From: Bacteroidales bacterium UBA4345
GTDB lineage: Bacteria; Bacteroidota; Bacteroidia; Bacteroidales; Paludibacteraceae
Direction of reading: 5' to 3'
NCBI GenBank assembly: GCA_002396385.1
Contig: DGTD01000040.1
Location: forward strand, 15,223-79,222
DNA length: 64,000 nt
Position 1 is the stretch's first letter. Each line of letters begins with the position of its first letter. This document shows positions 35,335-45,517 of this stretch, in pieces. A model generated the notes under the pieces. The model searched no databases, was not told the origin of the DNA, and saw only the letters and a list, made by a program, of their open reading frames with translations. The translations under genes were made by a program, and so were the position numbers.

Positions 35335-36381
35335 ATGAAGAGAAGAATTCTGGTTACTGGTGGTACTGGGTACATCGGTTCTCATACCGTCGTTGAATTG
35401 ATTGAGGCGGGATACGAACCTTTGATTATTGACAATCTTTCCAACTCTAACATCGGTGTGCTTGATGGTATCCGAAAAATTACGGGGGTTACTCCTGTTT
35501 ACGAGAACATCGATTTGAAGGACTATGCCTCTTTAAACAAGTTCTTCCAAAAGAACCAGGGTATTGAGGCCATTATAAACTTCGCTGCCAGTAAGGCGGT
35601 TGGCGAGTCTGTCAAGTTGCCGTTGCTCTATTACCGCAATAACATCACTTCGCTGTTGAACTTGTTAGAGTTGATGCCGAAATACGATATCAACAACATC
35701 GTATTCTCATCTTCTTGTACCGTTTACGGACAGCCCGATACGCTGCCTGTCACTGAACAGAGCCCGATTAAACCGGCTACGTCTCCTTACGGCTACACGA
35801 AACAGATGAGCGAGGTGATTATTACCGATACGGTTCGAGCTTGCCATGGCATGAAGGCGATTCTTTTGCGCTATTTCAATCCGATTGGTGCGCATCCTTC
35901 TGCCGAAATTGGCGAATTGCCGAACGGTATTCCGAACAACCTGCTGCCATATGTTACGCAAACAGCTATGGGCATCCGTGAAAAACTGCGCATCTTTGGC
36001 AACGATTACGACACGCCCGATGGTACTTGCATACGCGACTACATCAATGTGGTCGATTTGGCAAAGGCGCATGTGGTTGCTGTTTCAAGAATGCTTGAGA
36101 AGAAAAACCGCCGTCCTGTCGAAGTGTTCAACTTGGGAACAGGAAATGGTGTCAGCGTGCTTGAAATTGTCAATGCGTTCAAGGCGGCTACCGGTGTTGA
36201 TGTCCCTTACGAGTTCGCTCCCCGACGCGAGGGTGACATTGAGAAAGTTTGGGCCGATGCTTCGTATGCCAATAAGGAATTGGGCTGGAAGGCGGAAGCT
36301 ACTTTGGAAGAGACCCTGGCCTCTTGTTGGAAGTGGGAGATGAAATTGAAAGAGAATCACGAAAAAGAGCAAAATGCCTGA
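35335..36381 (+). CDS. galE: UDP-glucose 4-epimerase
   Basis: 348 aa. Extended short-chain dehydrogenase: NAD-binding GGTGYIGSHTVVELIEAGY at about 8-26, catalytic Ser in VFSSSCTVYG near 123-132, and the YxxxK pair in SPYGYTKQMSE near 151. LRYFNPIGAHPSAEIGE near 180 is typical for GalE. It interconverts UDP-glucose and UDP-galactose with bound NAD. The ATG touches the stop of the nucleotidyltransferase gene. A terminator follows. Confidence 0.95.
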   Translation: MKRRILVTGGTGYIGSHTVVELIEAGYEPLIIDNLSNSNIGVLDGIRKITGVTPVYENIDLKDYASLNKFFQKNQGIEAIINFAASKAVGESVKLPLLYYRNNITSLLNLLELMPKYDINNIVFSSSCTVYGQPDTLPVTEQSPIKPATSPYGYTKQMSEVIITDTVRACHGMKAILLRYFNPIGAHPSAEIGELPNGIPNNLLPYVTQTAMGIREKLRIFGNDYDTPDGTCIRDYINVVDLAKAHVVAVSRMLEKKNRRPVEVFNLGTGNGVSVLEIVNAFKAATGVDVPYEFAPRREGDIEKVWADASYANKELGWKAEATLEETLASCWKWEMKLKENHEKEQNA

Positions 36382-36409
36382 GGCTTGCTCTTGATTGTAC
36401 ATAAAATAG

Positions 36410-36442
36410 GCGGTGGAAACTGTTGTTTCTGCCGCTTTTTTT
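36410..36442 (+). terminator. Terminator after galE
   Basis: GCGGTGGAAAC (36410-36420) pairs with GTTTCTGCCGC (36425-36435), including two G-U pairs, with a 4-nt loop and seven T residues after it. Confidence 0.85.
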
Positions 36443-36478
36443 ATATATTTATTGTGGTTTTGAAAAACGGGTGTCTTT

Positions 36479-37303
36479 ATGGGAGAAGATTTGAACATAA
36501 ACCAAATAAGGAAGGACAAACACGAGTGGGCTACCATGCTGCTCTTCCGTTCCTCCTACTCTTCCTTCCCTTTGGGTGAGATTGAGAAATCGGAATGCCC
36601 CGATTTCCTGATTCACACAAAGAAGGGACTCCTGGGTATTGAACTGACCGAACTGAAATACGACCGCCAAAACGTCTCGTTTAATCCGCGTGGACACGAG
36701 AAGTGGCTGGAGTCGATTATGGAGGGAGCCCAGCAGGAATTTGAGAAATCTTCCGACCAGAAACTGGTGGTCGACGTCCATTTCTTTAACGAATTGGGTC
36801 CGGCTGTCTCCCGTCCGAAAGATGAACCTTCGCTGCTGTTGCACGACGGTCTCAAAGAAACTATTTTAAAGATTGTTACAGATAACGTGCCCGAGGCTAC
36901 CGGACAGCAATACATCGTAAACCGACAGAGTAAATACGGGTTCTTGAACCTGCCCTCTATTATAGAGGCTGTTTACATAAAGAATGTGACCGGACGCTAT
37001 GCCGATGGCCTTTGGTATGCCGGCATTTCTGCTATGGTTAAACCGTTGTCGGTGGAAAGTGTGGGGCAGCGTATCGCCGACAAAAACTTGAAAATAGCGC
37101 ACTACAACCAACAATGCCGGAGTATGTGGCTGATGATTATACAAAACAGTTTCCTGATGTCGAGCCTCTACGATCCACAGAAAGCCTACCGGGCCTTGCA
37201 TCACCGCTATTTGTCTATGTTTGACCGTGTTTTTGTTTTTGAACGTTCCGAAGGTGTGGTAACCGAATTGCCGATTATACGGGTGAAACAGAAACAAGGC
37301 TGA
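36479..37303 (+). CDS. Unknown protein with PD-(D/E)XK nuclease-like motif
   Basis: 274 aa, no signal or membrane helix. Residues 41-57 read PDFLIHTKKGLLGIELT: an Asp on one strand, then E-x-T on the next after a turn. This is the spacing of the PD-(D/E)XK nuclease core, though with T in place of K. An upstream Glu (DKHEW near 16) could be the helix residue of the fold. The C-terminal half has no known motif. It stands alone behind the galE terminator with no methylase or partner gene next to it. A nuclease role is only a hypothesis. Confidence 0.65.
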   Translation: MGEDLNINQIRKDKHEWATMLLFRSSYSSFPLGEIEKSECPDFLIHTKKGLLGIELTELKYDRQNVSFNPRGHEKWLESIMEGAQQEFEKSSDQKLVVDVHFFNELGPAVSRPKDEPSLLLHDGLKETILKIVTDNVPEATGQQYIVNRQSKYGFLNLPSIIEAVYIKNVTGRYADGLWYAGISAMVKPLSVESVGQRIADKNLKIAHYNQQCRSMWLMIIQNSFLMSSLYDPQKAYRALHHRYLSMFDRVFVFERSEGVVTELPIIRVKQKQG

Positions 37304-37582
37304 ATTTTTATGCGTCTTCTTTGTGTTTGTATGCAGGAAAAAGTAGGTGTGTTTGTCACTTTTTGAGGAAAAAAGACTCTGAGATTGCTATTTTATTATT
37401 AAATTTATTGGTCTAATTGGGCGGAATCTCTCTGTAGGAAACGTTTTAGGACTTTTTAGCCTGGAAATGTGTCCTCGGTTTTTGGCTCCGTCTTTATTGT
37501 AATTTGTTCAATCTAAACTTGTTGTCCAAACGGACTATTCTTGGTTTTTGGACGTGCAGGAACTACAAAATATAAGATACTT
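37304..37582. other. Gap before the second giant adhesin gene
   Basis: About 280 bp, AT-rich, no gene supported. TATTCTTG at 37536-37543 is one base off the -7 consensus, without a -33 partner at the right distance, so the promoter of the adhesin operon is unclear. Confidence 0.4.
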
Positions 37583-40500
37583 ATGCGGTATTCTATTTCT
37601 AAACTCAAATATTGGCTCACTTGTTTGCTCGTGTGTCTGACTTTGTTCCCTTCTAATGTGTCGGCATTGACTGAAATTGCAACGGCTGACAAGTGGTTGG
37701 AAGTTGCAAAGAAAATGGCTGGCAATGCAGGCGCCGCTGCTCTTAAAGATGATTATGTGATAACGGCCGACCTTGACTTCACCGGAAAAAAATTCATTCC
37801 TTTCGGTGGCTTGTCTGTGCTTGGCGCTAATTACAGTTACAGCATACAGAAAGCCTTTACTGGAACTCTGGATGGACAGAATCACAAACTTTCAAATATT
37901 ACTGATTTCATATACCGCAATAACTCGTCTGATTATGAAATTGGTGTTGTCGGATTCGCAAGGGGTGCTGATTGTGTGATTAAGAATCTGATTGTTGACA
38001 ATTACGTAGGAAATAAGAATTGGGGCTGTTTTTCGAATGCCCGCAACAGTGGCGGTATCTGTGGTAATATGTCGGGTGGCACTATTGAAAATTGCGCACT
38101 CTTGAATTCTTATATTTTTGGCGGTAGTAATCCTACGGGGGGTATTGTCGCTTACTTGAATGGAGGAAATGTCAAGAATTGTGTGGTTGACAACGTAGAC
38201 TTCGACAATACGCCGGGAACGGGCTCTGTAATTGGTGGTATTGCCGGTAACATTGCTGCTTATAGTGTTGTTACCGATTGCTATGTTAATGCCAATTTTA
38301 AGGAGGTGGAAAATCGTACGGGTGGCCTTGTTGGTATGATTTCCTATACTACTGGTAAGAAATCGCTTATTGAGAATTGTTATTCTACAGGATACCTGAA
38401 TATGGGAAAGGGCGACGAATTGCAGAATAATGGAGGCCTTGTCGGGTATTTGAGTTCTGCTGATGTTGTCAATTGCGGTACGTCTGATTCTATCAGTGTC
38501 TTTGTTTCAAATGCATATTATCCACAAACTACAGGTGGCGCATTTGGTTATATTGCCAACAATCAAGTATCTTCCCGAAATGTTTATGCAACAGGTCGTT
38601 TGTTCTTCTCAGATGAGCGTGGTACGAACAAGATGACGGGTATGAACACGTTCTATGGAAGCTGCAAGCAGGATGTCGTCTTTGAGGTTCCTGACAACTG
38701 CTACAATGTTCGTGAGTATTACGAATATATGGAGGAGGGTAACTATCTGGTTGGTGAGGCTGGTATTATTTATGGCGCCCATGCCACTCTTGTCTCGAAA
38801 GACTCTGTCCGTTCGGGCTGTTTGGCCAATCGGATGAACGATGACCAAGGACTATCTGTCCTCGATGATATTGTTTGGACTCACCGGAAGGGTTGTTTTA
38901 ACGACTATCCGGTTCCTTTTGCACAAAGTCACGAACTGCTCGACTTTTTGGCTTTTGTCGGGGTTATTTCTTCTGACGATGCCGATGCTCTGAAAACAAA
39001 ACTACCTTCTTGCGGTCAGGAGCAGTCTGTCTTCCATATTAAGTCGGTTGCCGATATGGCTGCTGCCGCCAAAATGGTGGCTGACAATGAAGCCTCGTGG
39101 AGCGATGGCAAGACTTTCATTGTCGACAACGACATTACGGGTGCTGTTACCACTGTTATCGGTTCCATTGAAAAACCATTCTTGGGTGTTTTCGATGGTG
39201 GGGGGCACACCATCAATATGGCTATAACTGGAAATAAGGCCAATGTGGGTGTTGTTGGTACTGCTGCTGGAAGTGCAAAAATTAAAAATGTATATACTAC
39301 CGGTAGTGTTTCGGGTTCCGAAAATGTGGGTGGTATTGTTGGCTCGGCTTCTGCGAAAGTGACCATCTCCAACTGCGCTAATGGTGCGGCCGTGTCTGGC
39401 TCGTCAAAAGTGGGCGGCATTGTCGGTGCCAGTGCCGGTTCTATTTCTGGATGCTTGAATGTGGCTACCATTAAGGGTAGTTCTTATGTAGGTGGTATAG
39501 CCGGGACGGCTGCTAACTTGATCGATTGTTCCAATATGGGCTTTGTCGATTGTGGCAATCCTGCCTCTTCGGCGGGTATTGCCGGCAGTGCTACCGGGAC
39601 TGTTAAGAGCTGCTTGAGTGCGGGATATGTGGAAGGGGCTTCTATCGCTAATGGTGGCACTCTCTCCAATTGTTTCTTCGACGAAGCTTTGGCTTTGGGT
39701 GGACAGCCTGCTGCTACTCCGTTTGTTATGTCGGCTGACCAGGACTTCGGACTCCTTTCTACTTGGGACTCGGAAAAAGGACGTTATCCGGTCCCTGCTG
39801 CTGTCGCAGCCTCTCCTATGGGACGGGTGGCTAAGTACCCAATTTATTTTGTTGCTGGCGACAAGGCAAATAATGTGATAGACACGGTTACTGTTTCTTC
39901 GGAGTGGACTTGCTCAAAGAACGATGTCTTGAAATACCATGTGTCGGCCTTCCTTCCAATAAAGCAGGGCAGTGCACTCTTGTCTGTTGCCGAAGGTGCT
40001 GTTGTTAGGTCTATTCCTGTTACAGTTGCCAAAGATGTGTTGTTCTCTGGCGGTTACGGTAATGTGTTCTCTCCGTTTAAGATAACGAAGAACAGCGATT
40101 TGGTGGATATGCGGGACTACGTGGTTAAAACCGATGGCGCCGAGGGCCGAATTTTCGAACTACAGAATGATATTACCGATGGACCTATGACGTCGATGAT
40201 TGGCTCGTCGAAATACCATTTTAAAGGTACATTCCGCAGTGTTGCGGGAAAAACTTATAACATTCCGGTTGATATCATGGTTTCGACTACTGCTCCGGTG
40301 GGACTGTTCGGTGAAAACGAAGGACTGATTGAACGTGTCAGCGTTACCGGATCTGTCGAAAATGGCGGAAGTGGACACAATGCGTATGTTGGCGGTATCA
40401 CAGGCTTTAACTCCGGACGGATTGTTTCTTGTGTCAACGATGCCACTGTTCGTGCTACGGGCAATTGTTCTGCCGGTGGCGTTGCCGGTGGTTCTACCGG

Positions 40501-43500
40501 ATTTATTTCTGCCTCTGTGAATATCGGATCTGTAGCAAGTGCTTCCTTCGCTGGTGGTATTACTACAAGTGCGGAATCTTCTCTCGAGGTTTCCGATTGC
40601 TTTAATGGCGGAGATGTGAAAGCTACTACTGCTGCCGGTATTGTGGCTATGACCGATGGTACACCTTCTATTAATCCTATTTTCTCGAATAACATCAATG
40701 TGGGCGCTGTTTATGGCTCTAAAGATGCCGATGCCCTCATTTATAAGAATACTGCAGCACCTATTATTACGGGTGGTATTTACGATAACCAGCACAGTCT
40801 GGCTACTTCTGCAAACGAGACTGCTGTCGCGGATTCTTCCCGGAAACTTACAAACGAGAAGTTGACGGGCTGGACTTCAACTCCTAATGCGCAATACCCG
40901 CAGATTGTGGTTGGTAATGCGGCTAAGGTGGCTGCCGCTCCTGTCTTCTTGAACAAGATAGACTCGGCAGATAATGTGAAACACGATTTTACCGTTGCTT
41001 CCGGTGTGTCGGTCAGGTCCGCTCAAGGCTTACTTAAGATTGAAGGTAACAAGGTTACCCGTGTGCGTGCGGGTAACGATACACTTATTCTTTCTGCCGG
41101 ATTGTTCTCACGCCGGGTCCCTATTACCATAGAATGTGCGTGGGATACGGTGATGGAGCCTGATGTTGATGTCTGCAACGTGTATGCCGGTGTCACCTAT
41201 ACCAAAAATACAGTTTTAACGGTGTCTGAAATCACCGATAATACCAATCCGAATGCCGATTGTGGCATTGTGCACATCAAAAAGGTGAACGTTTCTGTTG
41301 GCGAGGCTGGTGAAGTCTTGAAGTTTACCGGGTGTGGCTCGTATGAATATAAAGGCGAGGTGTTCAAAAAAGACACTTTCTTTACAAACAAAGATTGCGA
41401 TTATGTAAACATTTCGATTTATCCGGCTGCTTCTATCATTGACTCTGTCGTACGGTTGTCGTGCAACCAGGAGTCTTATACTTATAAGGCTTCTAATCAG
41501 AAGAAATATACTATAGTCAGAGGTGAACAACCTATTTCTGATTCGTTATTGGTTGTCGATTCTGTCCGTAGTAAGGTTTGTGATTGTGATTCCTTCATTC
41601 GTCGGGTCATAGTGACAATACCTACATCAATTACAGAAACAGTGATTGCCGAAAACCAGTGCAATACCTATAGCTATCAGAAACTTAATGGTGAAACCAT
41701 TACATTAGGTTTCCCTCTTGAAAAGCGTGATGCGGATGAGTTTTATATTAAACCCGATTTTCAGGATGTGGTTTATCGCGATACCAATTTCACGTCTGGC
41801 AAAGAGTTTGACAAGATAAACGTGGTAAAAGTCAGCATCTTCAAATCGCTGTATTTAACTGATACTATTTCACACGTCGGCACCGAGTGCTCGTCAGCGA
41901 AAATTGTTTTATCGAATGGTGAGGAAATGGAGCTTGCAGGAGAGCGTTATTTGAACGATACTGTGTTCTACGATTCGCTTATGTCTTCTGTTTTTGAGGG
42001 TTGTCCTCAGACGATTGCCAAGTATAAGGTTCGTCTTAAAGGTATATCTGCTGTAAAGGATACTATCTATATCGGTAGCCATACTGCAAGTAAGTGCACT
42101 ACCTGTGAGATGCCTATTGATTTGAGTAAGGTTGAAGGTTCTGAATACGAAAATGTCGGCTTCTGCGATGTATTGACCTATAAAATGAATTCTAACAGCC
42201 GCGAAGTGAAAAAACGGTCCGACTTTATAGAGAAGATTGAGGAGAACGAAGATGAATCGAGTTGCGGTGCTGTTACACCGTATAAGATACGGATTAATTC
42301 TTCTGTTCATACGAAGGAATCGCTGTGGGCTTGCGACTCGTTGATATATAAAACTCGTGCAAACAAGACTATTGTAATCCGTTCCGATACTTCTTTCTCC
42401 GATACTGTTGTCGGGGTGGTTCCTGTTTGTGGCTGTGACAGTATTTGGGATGTGAAGGTCCGCATTTATTCGCCTGAATTCAAAGACAACAAGGTGGAAG
42501 CCTGCGGTTCTTATGTCTTCTCATATCTTGATAAGACCAAAACTGATGTTGAAATTGTTAACGATACTGTTATTGTAGACACTCTTAATAATCATTTGGG
42601 GTGCGACAGTGTCATTCGCAGGTCTGAAATTGTTATACACAATGCATTTCCAGCCGAGGCTAATACCGCTGTCGAGGCTGTCGCATGCCAGACATTTACC
42701 TACGTGTCTCCTTTGAAGGGAGACATCGTTTGCCGTGTCGATACCATGTTTAACGACTCTTTGGTAACAATTTATGGCTGTGACAGTGTTATTCCTGTAA
42801 AGATAAGGATTGTAGAGCCGGTTGTCATTGATTCGGTAATTCATGTTTGCGACGAGTTTATCTATAAGAAACGTCAGGGAGGTACCATTATAGTTGAGTT
42901 GGGTGACAATCCTTCCATTATAGACTCAACGCTGATTACTGATGTGTGGAAAAATGTTGATCCTGATTTATGCGATACGATATTTAACCTGACGGTCTGT
43001 TCGCATACCGCGAAAATTGTCAGGTCGCAGGTTGAGAATGTTTGTGGAGAGCGAGAATATACCCGTTTCGACGGCTCTTCATTCAATATCCTTCAGTCTG
43101 TTACTGTATACGACACTTTGAAGAGTCGGGTGTGTGATTGTGACTCTATTGTCCATATCGATAGTTTCACTGTTGGAACGCCTTTCTATCCAACTGTTGA
43201 TACTGAACTCGACACTACTTTGTATGGCTGCCGTTTCAATGAGTTGCTTACCTATGTCCGTAAGTCGAACGCTTGGAATTCCGATACAACTATTTCCTAT
43301 GTTCCTGTTAGTTCTGAGTCGGCCAACCAAAAAGGTTTCTTAGATATTGTTAGGAAAAGTAATCCGAGTGTTGTTGCTCTCGATACGATTCGTGAACGGA
43401 CTGAAACAGGGCGTTATGTTACCCATTACTATTGGCTGGCTCACGATACCATGCGCACAGTTACCGGTTGCGATAGTGTGGTCGCATTCCATGTCGAGTA

Positions 43501-45499
43501 CGATGGTCAGCACACTCTGGGACGCCGCTATTTCTATGTTGACCATACTTATGCTCCTTTTGTTTTTGACGGCGTTACCTATAAAGAACCGCCGTTTAAG
43601 AAAGGTGTCGCTTCGCACGACTCAATAGAGGTGGTGCTCCCTTCCACTACTGGTGGGTGCGATACTTCGTATTATGCAATGATAAAGATGTATCCTTGCA
43701 AAGTGATTGACACCACCATACATTGGTGCGATATGGCCACTTTCTATAATTTGCACAACGTGCAGATGAAGTTCTATAACGATACCGTTTATACCGATAC
43801 GGTACGTTACAACATCACGACTTCCGATACGGCCCGATGTGACAGTGTAATAAAAACTTGGCGTATAAAGGTGGGAACTACAACTCCTGTCTCTGCTATT
43901 AGTCCTGTTTATGTCGGTGGTTGCGATGTCGTTACTTTCCACCGTTCCGGTATAGCTACCAATATGTATGCGGAAGATACCACGTTCTCTGCTTCAACCA
44001 TGTTCCGTTGCCGTTATATTAATAAGTCGGGTTGCGACAGCGTGGTTCCTGTTTATGCCGAGGTTCATAAGGTAGAACCTTGTAGTGTGATAATAAAGAG
44101 AACCGATTACTATCGTTATGTAAGTCCGCTCGACAACTCTATAACCCGTGTTTCTTCTGATACTGTTATTGAGGAACGCATTCCTGATGCGGTTACGATT
44201 AAACTGAAAGATGGCTCTACCTATTCTTGCGACAGCTTGGTAGTCACTCAGGTTCACATCCGGCCTGCAGAATGGCGCGATACGGTCATTACCGGGTGTG
44301 ACTCGGTCTATGCGATTGCAATGAGTGTCGCAGACGATTCTATACGTGGTGAATTTGACAAACAACCAAAGCAGTGGTATTATTCCGATGCTGTTTTCGA
44401 TGTGCCTAATTCGACAAACATTGAACCTTACTATCATGTGAAGATTGCTTTGAATAAGTCTGACCATCGCTCGGTTGTTGTTGAAAATTGTGGCGAGGTG
44501 ACTTATAAGGGTAAGGTCTATAAGAAGAATACCAAGCTTATTGAACGCTTTACCAACATCAATGGTTGTGATAGCATTGATACGGTTAAGATTGTAGTTC
44601 ATCCGGTTATTTATAGAGATTCTACTATCTCTGGCTGTGGCTATTTGATGTACGGTCCGAAAACTTATATGTCTGCCGATGTCGTTTACGATACCATCCG
44701 TTATAAGAGTGGGTGCGATTGTGACAGTATTATTACGGCAATTAACTTAGATGTTATTGAGCCTGTTGTGGTTGACAGAGAACTCGACAGCTGTATGTTC
44801 TTCTCTTATCCGAAACTTAAGCCGGTTGAGTTTAACAATTATCTGAATGCCAATCTTTACGATGTCGTTTCTGGCAACGATACCGTCTATACCACCAACC
44901 AGTCGTTCTACCAGCGTTTGGGACTTGATGATAATGGTTGCGATTCTATTGCGAGGGTCCGCTTGTTTGTTAATCCTTGTTATCCTTATCCGGTTATTAT
45001 TAATAAATACAACTGGATTCTGGCTCTTAACAAAGACTTGTTGACGAAAGACGTCAATGCTTCACACATAACAGGCTACCAGTGGTATAAAGTGGAAGAT
45101 GGCGACGACCATCTGTTGTTGGGCGCTAACCAGTCGTACTATACAGAAGACCAGTCATTAAATGGTTGCTACAAGGTGCATGTCTTGTTTGGAAAGCGCG
45201 AAATTGAGTCGGAAGTCATTTGTGTGGATCCGGCCAAGACAATTACTTTCACTTACGATGTGTATCCAGACCCTGTTCACGTTGGCGGAAAAGTCTCTGT
45301 AAAGTGTAATTTCAAAGTGAATGATGCTACATTAGAGATATACAATATGCTGGGTGTTAAGGTTTACCAAGGGTTGTTCGATGCTAAATCAGGATCCGAC
45401 GTTCAAATTCCATATGTGTTTAAAAATGCCGGTAATTATTATTTGAAACTGACTGTTGCAGAGGGTACTGTACTTGGTAAGAAGTTGATTGTTAAATAA
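37583..45499 (+). CDS. Giant GLUG- and CDS-repeat secreted protein with T9SS type A sorting domain
   Basis: 2,638 aa from the ATG at 37583, which leads a signal peptide (LKYWLTCLLVCLTLFPSNVSA). Residues about 30-1,150 contain two stretches of GLUG-type beta-helix turns (for example VGGIVGSASAKVTISNCANG, and YVGGITGFNSGRIVSCVNDA). From about 1,190 to 2,490 come some 15 units of 60-100 residues, each with an early Cys before Y-x-Y and a late GCDSV-type motif (GCDSIWDVKVRIY, GCDSVIPVKIRIV), related to the ACDSYTW-type repeats of Bacteroidetes surface proteins. The end is a type A sorting domain (VYPDPVHVGGKVSV, IYNMLGVKVYQG, AGNYYLKLTV). It is probably a surface filament. Two barrel genes follow 18 and 23 bp apart. 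Confidence 0.87.
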   Translation: MRYSISKLKYWLTCLLVCLTLFPSNVSALTEIATADKWLEVAKKMAGNAGAAALKDDYVITADLDFTGKKFIPFGGLSVLGANYSYSIQKAFTGTLDGQNHKLSNITDFIYRNNSSDYEIGVVGFARGADCVIKNLIVDNYVGNKNWGCFSNARNSGGICGNMSGGTIENCALLNSYIFGGSNPTGGIVAYLNGGNVKNCVVDNVDFDNTPGTGSVIGGIAGNIAAYSVVTDCYVNANFKEVENRTGGLVGMISYTTGKKSLIENCYSTGYLNMGKGDELQNNGGLVGYLSSADVVNCGTSDSISVFVSNAYYPQTTGGAFGYIANNQVSSRNVYATGRLFFSDERGTNKMTGMNTFYGSCKQDVVFEVPDNCYNVREYYEYMEEGNYLVGEAGIIYGAHATLVSKDSVRSGCLANRMNDDQGLSVLDDIVWTHRKGCFNDYPVPFAQSHELLDFLAFVGVISSDDADALKTKLPSCGQEQSVFHIKSVADMAAAAKMVADNEASWSDGKTFIVDNDITGAVTTVIGSIEKPFLGVFDGGGHTINMAITGNKANVGVVGTAAGSAKIKNVYTTGSVSGSENVGGIVGSASAKVTISNCANGAAVSGSSKVGGIVGASAGSISGCLNVATIKGSSYVGGIAGTAANLIDCSNMGFVDCGNPASSAGIAGSATGTVKSCLSAGYVEGASIANGGTLSNCFFDEALALGGQPAATPFVMSADQDFGLLSTWDSEKGRYPVPAAVAASPMGRVAKYPIYFVAGDKANNVIDTVTVSSEWTCSKNDVLKYHVSAFLPIKQGSALLSVAEGAVVRSIPVTVAKDVLFSGGYGNVFSPFKITKNSDLVDMRDYVVKTDGAEGRIFELQNDITDGPMTSMIGSSKYHFKGTFRSVAGKTYNIPVDIMVSTTAPVGLFGENEGLIERVSVTGSVENGGSGHNAYVGGITGFNSGRIVSCVNDATVRATGNCSAGGVAGGSTGFISASVNIGSVASASFAGGITTSAESSLEVSDCFNGGDVKATTAAGIVAMTDGTPSINPIFSNNINVGAVYGSKDADALIYKNTAAPIITGGIYDNQHSLATSANETAVADSSRKLTNEKLTGWTSTPNAQYPQIVVGNAAKVAAAPVFLNKIDSADNVKHDFTVASGVSVRSAQGLLKIEGNKVTRVRAGNDTLILSAGLFSRRVPITIECAWDTVMEPDVDVCNVYAGVTYTKNTVLTVSEITDNTNPNADCGIVHIKKVNVSVGEAGEVLKFTGCGSYEYKGEVFKKDTFFTNKDCDYVNISIYPAASIIDSVVRLSCNQESYTYKASNQKKYTIVRGEQPISDSLLVVDSVRSKVCDCDSFIRRVIVTIPTSITETVIAENQCNTYSYQKLNGETITLGFPLEKRDADEFYIKPDFQDVVYRDTNFTSGKEFDKINVVKVSIFKSLYLTDTISHVGTECSSAKIVLSNGEEMELAGERYLNDTVFYDSLMSSVFEGCPQTIAKYKVRLKGISAVKDTIYIGSHTASKCTTCEMPIDLSKVEGSEYENVGFCDVLTYKMNSNSREVKKRSDFIEKIEENEDESSCGAVTPYKIRINSSVHTKESLWACDSLIYKTRANKTIVIRSDTSFSDTVVGVVPVCGCDSIWDVKVRIYSPEFKDNKVEACGSYVFSYLDKTKTDVEIVNDTVIVDTLNNHLGCDSVIRRSEIVIHNAFPAEANTAVEAVACQTFTYVSPLKGDIVCRVDTMFNDSLVTIYGCDSVIPVKIRIVEPVVIDSVIHVCDEFIYKKRQGGTIIVELGDNPSIIDSTLITDVWKNVDPDLCDTIFNLTVCSHTAKIVRSQVENVCGEREYTRFDGSSFNILQSVTVYDTLKSRVCDCDSIVHIDSFTVGTPFYPTVDTELDTTLYGCRFNELLTYVRKSNAWNSDTTISYVPVSSESANQKGFLDIVRKSNPSVVALDTIRERTETGRYVTHYYWLAHDTMRTVTGCDSVVAFHVEYDGQHTLGRRYFYVDHTYAPFVFDGVTYKEPPFKKGVASHDSIEVVLPSTTGGCDTSYYAMIKMYPCKVIDTTIHWCDMATFYNLHNVQMKFYNDTVYTDTVRYNITTSDTARCDSVIKTWRIKVGTTTPVSAISPVYVGGCDVVTFHRSGIATNMYAEDTTFSASTMFRCRYINKSGCDSVVPVYAEVHKVEPCSVIIKRTDYYRYVSPLDNSITRVSSDTVIEERIPDAVTIKLKDGSTYSCDSLVVTQVHIRPAEWRDTVITGCDSVYAIAMSVADDSIRGEFDKQPKQWYYSDAVFDVPNSTNIEPYYHVKIALNKSDHRSVVVENCGEVTYKGKVYKKNTKLIERFTNINGCDSIDTVKIVVHPVIYRDSTISGCGYLMYGPKTYMSADVVYDTIRYKSGCDCDSIITAINLDVIEPVVVDRELDSCMFFSYPKLKPVEFNNYLNANLYDVVSGNDTVYTTNQSFYQRLGLDDNGCDSIARVRLFVNPCYPYPVIINKYNWILALNKDLLTKDVNASHITGYQWYKVEDGDDHLLLGANQSYYTEDQSLNGCYKVHVLFGKREIESEVICVDPAKTITFTYDVYPDPVHVGGKVSVKCNFKVNDATLEIYNMLGVKVYQGLFDAKSGSDVQIPYVFKNAGNYYLKLTVAEGTVLGKKLIVK

Positions 45500-45517
45500 T
45501 ATTCTAGTTACGTCTAC

